Positions 57,134 to 64,000 of a DNA stretch of 64,000 bases are shown in pieces. The stretch's first letter is position 1; every line of letters starts with the position of its first letter. A program made the translations under genes and the position numbers. The stretch comes from Endocarpon pusillum Z07020 (lineage: Eukaryota > Ascomycota > Eurotiomycetes > Verrucariales > Verrucariaceae): contig NW_006916189.1 in assembly GCF_000464535.1 (NCBI RefSeq), forward strand, positions 62,001 through 126,000, read 5' to 3'. The notes under the pieces are model-generated. The model ran no database searches, was not told the origin of the DNA, and was given only the letters and a program-made list of their open reading frames with translations.

Positions 57134-58692
57134 TCACGCGCCCAAGGATGGGAATGCAGCCTCGTCATCGACGACAACAGGCTGAGCCGAGTCACTCCCT
57201 CCTCTGCCACGAGCACTACCACCACCACCACCTCCTCCTCCTCCTCCTCGTGCACCACGTCCACGGTACTCTCCATCACCACGACCGCGCCCACGACCAC
57301 GGAATTCACCATCGCCACGCCCACGATACTCTCCACGTCCACCACGGTCGCCGCCTCTTCGCTCGCCACGGCCGCCACGACCACCGCCATGGGAATCAGG
57401 AGTAGATGTCTTCCATGACAGATCTACATCCACTTTCTTCGGGGCATTTCTCAGTCTATCCCTCTCCCTTCTCGCCTTTTCTCCTGCTCCTGAAATGTAC
57501 TCGTCACTTTCATCGCGGCTGATGGCTTTGGCGTTTTGCCATTTCTTGTCCTGCTTTGCACCTTCGTTTGGCTTTCTAGCTTCCTTGAGACCGAGGCCAT
57601 CTAGCTTCTTCTGTGCCTGTTGTGCAAGATAGTCGGCATATGATATGCTTGTATCTTCTGGCTCCGCGGGTTCAGCTGCTTCAGCACCAGCACCAGCAGC
57701 GCCGGAACCGGAGCCGAAACCATCATCAGCAGGCTGAGCAGCTCCAGAATCAGAGAAGCCTGGTGCCCCCTGTGTTGCGCCTTCATCCCATCCACCTTCC
57801 TTTACTTCAGATGCTGCGATAGCCTCGCCGGCTCTCTCGTCATTCCATTCTGCATCACCAGTGGGAGCGCCCCAACTCTGGTCGGCTTGTTTGGTGTGCT
57901 CGCTGTAAGATAGTTGTTAGGTATTTGTATAAGTGAAGGCCGAGCCAGCTTCTCCTCAGAGACGACCAAAAGGACAAGAGTGTGCTTACGCTAGACCGGT
58001 GCGACTGTGACGATCATCTCGATTGCCACGACCTCCGCGACCGCCACGACCTCCTCTCCCTCCACGACCATCGTAGCTGCCTTGGATGCGTCCGCCACCT
58101 ATCCTGTCAGAGTGACGATCTTGTCGAAGGCCATCATCAGTAGGTTTGCCGCGGTTGTTGATGCTGCCTGCATTACGGTCACGGAATGCTGTAATGGATC
58201 AGCTCGACTCCCGTACAGATTTAAGCAAAATCTGGCATCATGCCTTGACTCAATGACGATGCAATAGAGCCATTCATGAACGTACCATCTTCAGACCCTG
58301 TAAAGCCACCTCGTCGGGCACCACGTCCACCTCTGCCACCACTGTGCGCTGGCTCCGTTGGGGCATCTTTCGGAGCATCACGCTTCCCGGACCGGGGGTT
58401 TGGCTTCTCAGCTGTTTTTGGAGGTGGCGATGGCTCTCGATCAGAGTCTTGGTCGCTTGTGTTCCCTACGACGAAATCAGAAGGCGACTCTAAGAAACAG
58501 GCTCAATTGGTGGGATTACCAAGTAGCTCGTACAGGTTCTGTGGGATTAAAGAGTTAGCACTGCAGCTCGATACGGAGAAGCTGCCAGTTGATAGGACAC
58601 AGGGAGATTCTGCTCGCACGGCTGCGAAAGCCCTCTCCCTGACACCGGAGCTGTTTTGATATTGGGCTCACCTTGCTCTTCACGTCTGACAT
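57134..58692 (-). CDS. Stm1/SERBP1-type ribosome-associated RNA-binding protein
   Basis: Five exons on the minus strand: 58692-58672, 58538-58520, 58465-58286, 58188-57990 and 57902-57134, in frame, 395 aa. The first two exons are tiny (21 and 19 bases) and encode MSDVKSK and NLYELLG, the Stm1 N-terminal motif. RGG-rich blocks follow (GGRGGRGARRGG; GGRGGRGGRGGRGN), then EHTKQADQSWGAPTGDAEWN, which is the hyaluronan/mRNA-binding (HABP4/PAI-RBP1) core, an Ala/Glu-rich stretch with ISYADYLAQQAQKKLDGLGL, and KKVDVDLSW. The C-terminus has RGG/RGRG repeats and ends AAFPSLGA. The family clamps idle ribosomes (blocking mRNA and tRNA sites) and helps recovery from starvation. All splice sites have GT and AG. 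Confidence 0.92.
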
Positions 58693-59327
58693 CACGCCTA
58701 CCAACCTGCCTTCACGGAAGGCTGCCCGACTATTGCTCCAATGCGCTGGGCGTATCTGCGATTGCTCGAGTGTGACAGGACCGTCTCACAACAGGCCCTT
58801 GTCGACTCGATATGGGAATGACCAACGGTGAGGTGAATTGTACGTTGCACACCCGAGGTATGAGGGTCATGTCGTGGAAAATGCTGTCCGCAGTAGCAAA
58901 AAGCGGAACGCTAGGCATCTCTCAAAGTGGTTGTAGGGCTTAGGGCTGGTGATTCGGGACGCAAATGCAACCAAGTGATGGGCAGAAATCGAAAGGGCGG
59001 CTCAGGATCACGGTGCTACAGCTCATCACCTGCCTCTGGTTTTAATTTGTGTAATTAACGGTAGAAGACAGTCAGTTTCATACTAAAAGGTATTGTACAT
59101 GCGCTGCCCGCTGCTCGCTAGAAGGGTACAAGGCGTGCCTTCATCAACCATGACGCTCAATAGTGCCACCTGTTCCCATAGTGTTCTCAATGCGCGCGCC
59201 TCATAAAATGCTTTTCGTCCTTAACAATGCAAGCTTGAAATTCAAAAAACACGACAATTGCTCCGCTGCAAAGTCACAAGGTACCACCAGAGAAGGTAAA
59301 GAGGTCGCCGGCTTTCCGGCTTGAGGT
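58693..59327. other. intergenic region
   Basis: Promoter of the Stm1-type gene and 3' region of the bZIP gene, both on the minus strand. Nothing distinctive. Confidence 0.5.
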
Positions 59328-60724
59328 TCATCTGCGAACTTGTTGTGCATCATAGGTGTACGGTGTGGGGAAATGCATGCTCGCGCTCAGCCCAAAAGGA
59401 TCTGCATCCAGCATAGGATCGTAGGGATCGAAAGCATGGTTTCCAGATGCAAATGGGCCTCCACCAGCATCGGTCATGCTAGGCAGTGGAGGTGCCGGCT
59501 GACCTTGCATGCTCATCGATACATCAGGGAGGCGGAAGTTGGGGATGAATTGATCTATTCCCGTATCATCTCCTGGCGCATCATCAATCATTTCTCCTTG
59601 GGCATCAAACTCTTGATCTGTGCTTACAAGTCAGCCAAGGAGAGAAGAGGTATCAGCTAATGCGAAACAACAGGGAAAAACAGAAGCTCGTCAGCTGGGG
59701 TTCGGGAACTCTGGTAGGAAGGGATGTCCCTTCGGCAAACATAACCATTAATATCATAAATAGCTCAAAGACTCACCGGGTATTGATATAGGGTGCGATG
59801 AGGATGTGCCTGCCGTAGGCCGAGAGACTGCAGAGTGGTGACTGAATGAGTTACGCTCCGCTCGCAGCTGTGACCGCTGTTGTTGATGTGTCGGCTGGTT
59901 TGGAAAATTAGATGTCGGTGAAGATAATACACCTTGCACGGAAAACCCAGATGGTCTGGAAGTGGAGGGCGATGGAGTCTGAGAAGGTTGGCGCGGATAT
60001 GGGGAAGGCCGTGAGTAAATGCTCTCGTGTCCGTTCTGCATCGTGGTGTTGACAGGCTGCAACGGAGGTACAACAGTTGTACAGTTGGACCGTGCTGCTT
60101 GCTGCCTGCTCATCATGGCCCTCTGCACTGGCGAGGCCTGACTGGTCATGGTCGGTGGCGCCTTCATTGGACCAAGATGAGGGCTACTCTTCATCCGCAA
60201 TTCAGCCTGAACATCAATTCCTAGCGTCTCGAATCAGTAAAGAGCCTCCAGTTGGGACAGACGGCATAATCAGCCGACCTTTTTCGAGCAGAACGCGTTC
60301 AAGCAGAGAGTTCTTATATCGAAGCATCAAACACTCATCAGCGGCACTGCGATGACTCTGCTGTAGATTCTGTAGAGTATCCTCATGGTGCTTGATGGTG
60401 TTTTCGAGCTGCTTGATATATTCTGTTCGCCTTTCTCGGAAGGCAGCCTGTGCTTGCCGGTTCCTTTGTTTTCGCTCCTCAGACGTAGCATAAATCTATC
60501 GGGGAGTGTCAGCCTTCTATTGCGATGCCAGATTACTTGATCGTATGTACTGGCTTTCGTCCACCTTTCCTCTTCTGAACCTGAACCACATCTTGGGTAA
60601 CCGGTCCGATGTCTCCTTCTGGGGTAGATACAGATGAGCTGCTATACCCGTCATGTATCGACTCGGACTTAGGCACTATTGGGTAGCTTGGTGTCGCATC
60701 GGAAGTCTCCATCATCGAGCCCAT
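59328..60724 (-). CDS. bZIP transcription factor, Yap-like basic region
   Basis: Exons 60724-60551, 60495-60279, 60220-59777 and 59617-59328 join in frame to 374 aa. The start is the ATG at 60724 (MGSMMETSDATPSYPIVPKS). The basic region KRKGGRKPIYATSEERKQRN then RQAQAAFRERRTEYIKQLEN is split by the first intron after RKP. The NxxAQxxFR core is of the Yap type. A leucine zipper follows with heptads through TLQNLQQSHRSAADECLMLR and LLERVLLEKG. The rest is Gln/Ser/Pro-rich (PQPVNTTMQNG-like, HQQQRSQLRAERN) and ends with a hydrophobic/aspartate-rich segment AFDPYDPMLDADPFGLSASM, a possible activation region. No Cys-rich domain typical of Yap1 is seen, so redox regulation of the Yap1 kind is not indicated. 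The target pathway is unknown. Confidence 0.9.
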
Positions 60725-62503
60725 CTCCTTCAATACAACAACAACGACACCACCGCCCCTAGGGCTGTACCCCTGACAAAACAGCGCAAGCCAAGCGTCG
60801 ATTAGGTTCCTTCCAAACGCATTAAACGCGCGGCTCAGTATTAGAGATGGGTCTAAAATTGATTAACATACGGGATTTGGGTGTGTGTGCAGTCAACATC
60901 AGAGATAAGGAGCAAAAATGGGAACGTCTTACAGGGAGAAGAGATAAGACATGAGGTAATGGAATGACATCAAAAGGGCTAAGCTTAAAAACTCTGCTAC
61001 CGTGAGGGTAGCATAAACATGGGGAGGCAAATTCAGACAGGAATAGCCAGAGCTTATGAGGGCCATTTTGACCCCTCGTCTACTACGCTGACCGCCGAGT
61101 GACCGTAAAAGAGGATCATCTCCTCGGAGGCCAATGGTACCAGACAGGCCCTTGGTGGAGCAGCAGTAGATTTGGAGCCAGTGCCTGAGCCAAGGATGTG
61201 AGGGGGTGCAGGCATGGCTGGGTAGAGATGGATAAACGTGGATGAACCATCTGACGACCCAGCCTGACGGTGCGGCTTTTCGAGAACAGGGCGCAATGCA
61301 CGGATCTGGCATCACAGTGACGGGAAGGATTAACTCGTAGCAATAATGAGGTGATATTGGAGAGGGTTCGAAGCAAGGGTGAGCACGCCGCACGCGGGCC
61401 ACGAGGTGGTAACGAGGAGATCCACTAAGTTTACTACTGAAAATTTGCAAACTGCGGGATCCAATCAAGGGAGGAAGCGGAGCGCCATCAACGGCATTAG
61501 ATTGCTACAACAGGAATGGACTGCGCACTTATCCTGCAAGGCCAGAAAGCTAGGCGCATTCCGATGCATCAGGTGGAAGCCTTTTCAAAACTTAGTCGAA
61601 CAGAAAGTCACCATGCTACGGATTTCTCCACGGAGCTCTAGAACTTGAAATGCCGGACCGTCGAGACCTCCTCTTCGTACAGCTCCAGCCACAAAAATGA
61701 TGCGGGCCATGTACCAGTTGTGTCTTGCAAAGATCCCTGACCAGCCGCGGCCATGGTCGTATCAAATAGTGAGACCTCCCACGCGGCTCTTGTCGATCGA
61801 TCTGATGCCACCCGACGAGCGACCCTCTCCCTGAGGGAGCCACCTCATCGACAGGATGTGTTTTCAACCTTATCCCAGACGTCAATGCGTAAGAGAGCAG
61901 ATACGATATGCAACTATCGCTGCTATTCCGGCAGTTTTCTGGTTCGCGGGAGGAAACGAGGTCGTCCTTGAAAAACGATCCACGAAAATGGTTTTTGCTC
62001 GAACAGAATGGCGTATACAGGTTTTGACTCCCGTGGTAGGAACTAATTGATGCACTCATCATGTGTTAGGAAAATCCCAGAGCCTGACAGAGGACTTACC
62101 CGCTTGTGAGAACAATGCCGCAGTCGTGGCCAGATGGACATCAATGAATCCCTGGATATGCTTATAAGCAGACCCATTGAATCTGGGGACAACATTGATG
62201 AAGATAGGAATCGTATAGCAGAGAACGATATATGAGAACAGCAGTTGCTATCTCATTTTCCCCTTCTCTATAAGCTGTAGGTAGGTGGTGGTTGAAATAG
62301 TGTTGGTAGGAACGTTGGCAGTGGTTCTTTCTTCAGGATGCGCCTTGTTCCCGTATCGTTCACCTGTAGCTCACCGTCTTACTTCGTGATGTTGCTGTAC
62401 TTTCCTACGTCTTTCATTGAATATGGTCATTTACTGAGCGTGAGGTTCGCCGTTGTCTCTCACTCTTTGCTTCAGTACAGCAACAATCGTCCAAGCGATA
62501 ACA
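60725..62503. other. divergent intergenic region, bZIP / arrestin-like
   Basis: A 1.8-kb region between divergently transcribed genes. Minus-strand frames at 60929-61468 and 61616-62062 have no domain and are not called. Such a long upstream region is common for fungal regulators; upstream ORFs and leader introns may be hidden here. Confidence 0.5.
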
Positions 62504-64000
62504 ATGAGCACGACTGGTACGTCTTCGCGAGATTGGTGTCGAATGATCGAGGCTGATAGAACCATCAGAGCATTCTATGAAGTCTTCCTTCTCTCATCGT
62601 GCAAGCACAGAGCATGTCAGATCTCGAGGATCTCCTTTGACAACAAAGAATCTCAATGTCTTCCAAAAACCCCCGAGTGCGTCCTCTCGACATCGAATCC
62701 ATGAACTTTCCGACATCCGCGAAGTTTCAGGCTCGTCTAAGGAGGGTACCGTCCTCAAGAAGCTATCACCCATGCTGGATGTATTCAAAGACCGGAAAGT
62801 GTCCGAGTCCATGTCGCAGCTAACCTCACAAGAGTATGGCGATGTCGAAAACAATTTAGAGGACACGCCTCCGTCCAGGCCTCTAACACCATCACGCGAA
62901 ATGGGTAGTCGAGCTCCAAGCGCGCTGAGCCTACTCATGAAGGACGTGCCTGAGCGAAGATCTTCAGCCAGCTTTCTCGGCAAATGCAATGCCATGTCCA
63001 GGCATTCCAGCGTGAATGACCTTCCCTCCTGGAAATTGCCACCACCTTCTGCAGCGGGGCAGACCATTCCTTCTCGGGGGCGGGTCAGCTCACCGGTGCG
63101 CAATGTGATGAAGCATGATCCTACGGCCTCCAATACCGTGCGAAGTCCTTCCAAGACTTTCATTAGAACGACGCCTCCCCTAGACATTCTCGATCTCGGA
63201 AACACTCGTCATGGACGCGTCGACATCAGCCTTCAAACACCAGCCCCTTTGTTTGTTGGAGGCGGAACTATTGAGGGACACCTCTTGCTTACTGTCGATG
63301 GGGGAAGTACCCATAAGATCAAGGCAAAACCATTGTTCATCTCCAGGCTTTCTATCGACGTCATTGGTGTTGAGGAGGTGACGGACGGCAGAAGATGGGT
63401 CTTCCTCTCACTTGCCACAGAGCTCTTCGACATAGACCACCCACCACCAGCTCCTCTGGTATCCGCCCAAACTCCTGCCTCTGGGCCAGAACTTTCATGG
63501 CCTCTTAAGCCTTCGTCGGTGGTAATTCCATTTTGTTTGAATCTACCGCTCAATATTGGTCCCCCACCATATGTGTCAAAGCAAGCTCGCATTCGGTATA
63601 TCCTTTGTGGAACCGCTCACGTCAGATCAGCTGGGAAACGTGCTTTGATCAGACAGAGTTTTGAGATTCAAATGCTGACTGTGTACGATCCGGAAAAGGC
63701 ACTCAGTACTCTTCCAAGCCCCTTACTCGCCACAGAGCAACTTTCCATCCCGCATGGCACGGTCACACAAACTATCAAGCTAACGGCAGGGCTGCATCGG
63801 CAGACATGGGTCAATGGCGCCATGATTTTTGTCGACGTCCACGTCATGAACAACAGCCCAAAGACGCTTAAGAAGATTGAGGTGCAATTGGAGAAAAGCA
63901 CGTTATGGTACTCTCATGCGGCTGCAGGCACGATCGAGAAGAGGGCCACACATCTACGACTTCCGAAAAGGAGCGACAGTGAGGTTGTCTGCATATCGGT
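62504..64000 (+). CDS. arrestin-like domain protein (partial, runs off the right edge)
   Basis: A 13-base first exon (62504-62516, MSTT plus one base) is joined by a 94-bp intron to an exon from 62611 that stays open to the end of the window. The readable part is 467 aa. It begins EHVRSRGSPLTTKNLNVF, then a Ser-rich linker (GSSKEGTVLKKLSPMLDVFK, SASFLGKCNAMSRHSSVNDL). The arrestin N-domain follows: RVDISLQTPAPLFVGGGTIE, GHLLLTVDGGSTHKIKAKPL, FISRLSIDVIGVEEV, then IPFCLNLPLNIGPPPYVS and ARIRYILCGTAHVRSAG. The C-domain starts around HRQTWVNGAMIFVDVHVMNN. Fungal arrestins recruit ubiquitin ligases to membrane transporters or act in pH signalling; which type this is cannot be told. The first exon assignment is less certain. 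Confidence 0.85.

Noticed and set aside
56857..57390. Minus-strand Val/Ala/Glu-rich frame
   Set aside because: It is an out-of-frame reading of the RGG-coding last exon of the Stm1-type gene and its 3' region.
61616..62062. 148-codon minus-strand frame in the bZIP/arrestin intergenic region
   Set aside because: The Ser/Arg-rich text has no domain and competing plus-strand frames overlap it.
62594..63901. Several long minus-strand open frames
   Set aside because: They are antisense shadows of the arrestin-like gene, whose plus-strand frame is open to the window edge and shows family motifs.

Overview
The window is nuclear DNA of a filamentous ascomycete (Pezizomycotina). Genes carry several short introns (about 45-80 bp, GT-AG with one GC-AG). 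The families are typical of that group: HET-domain proteins, a STAND-type N-terminal domain, a Zn2Cys6 regulator, a Yap-like bZIP, Erg24 and a secreted GH3 beta-glucosidase. The class or species cannot be fixed from the sequence alone. No tRNA, rRNA or CRISPR was recognised.

Layout. Positions 1-3.7 kb are gene-poor. A Rab5-type GTPase lies at 3.8-4.9 kb, followed by another sparse stretch with a frame-broken gene remnant (6.9-7.5 kb). Next come an F-box protein (8.3-9.2 kb), a first MITE (10.5 kb), a secreted GH3 beta-glucosidase (11.7-14.7 kb) and a (6-4) photolyase/cryptochrome (15.5-17.7 kb). From 17.7 to 41.2 kb the window looks accessory. It holds a gene broken by several frameshifts (18.5-19.2 kb), a C2H2 regulator with an in-frame hexapeptide repeat, a minisatellite and inverted-repeat elements (21.3-22.5 kb), a HET-domain gene, a frameshifted HET gene, an unknown two-TM protein, an AAA ATPase and a STAND-like/ankyrin-like protein. 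A second copy of the 10.5 kb MITE follows at 40.9 kb. From 41.9 kb to the end the DNA is compact and conserved: a small membrane protein, ERG24, an Mrl1-like sorting receptor with an assembly gap, a 1108-aa Zn2Cys6 factor, a SAM-domain protein, a small coiled-coil protein, TAD1, an Stm1/SERBP1-type ribosome-associated protein, a bZIP factor, and an arrestin-like gene that runs off the right edge.

How it works together. The right part holds unrelated housekeeping functions (sterol synthesis, Golgi/vacuole sorting, tRNA editing, ribosome preservation, transcription). The middle part gathers families linked in fungi to non-self recognition and programmed cell death (HET, STAND N-terminal domain) next to an AAA ATPase and a membrane protein of unknown role. 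It is bracketed by two related MITEs and carries many copies of the 9-mer TACTCCGTA. The co-location is seen in the sequence; any functional link among these genes is inference.
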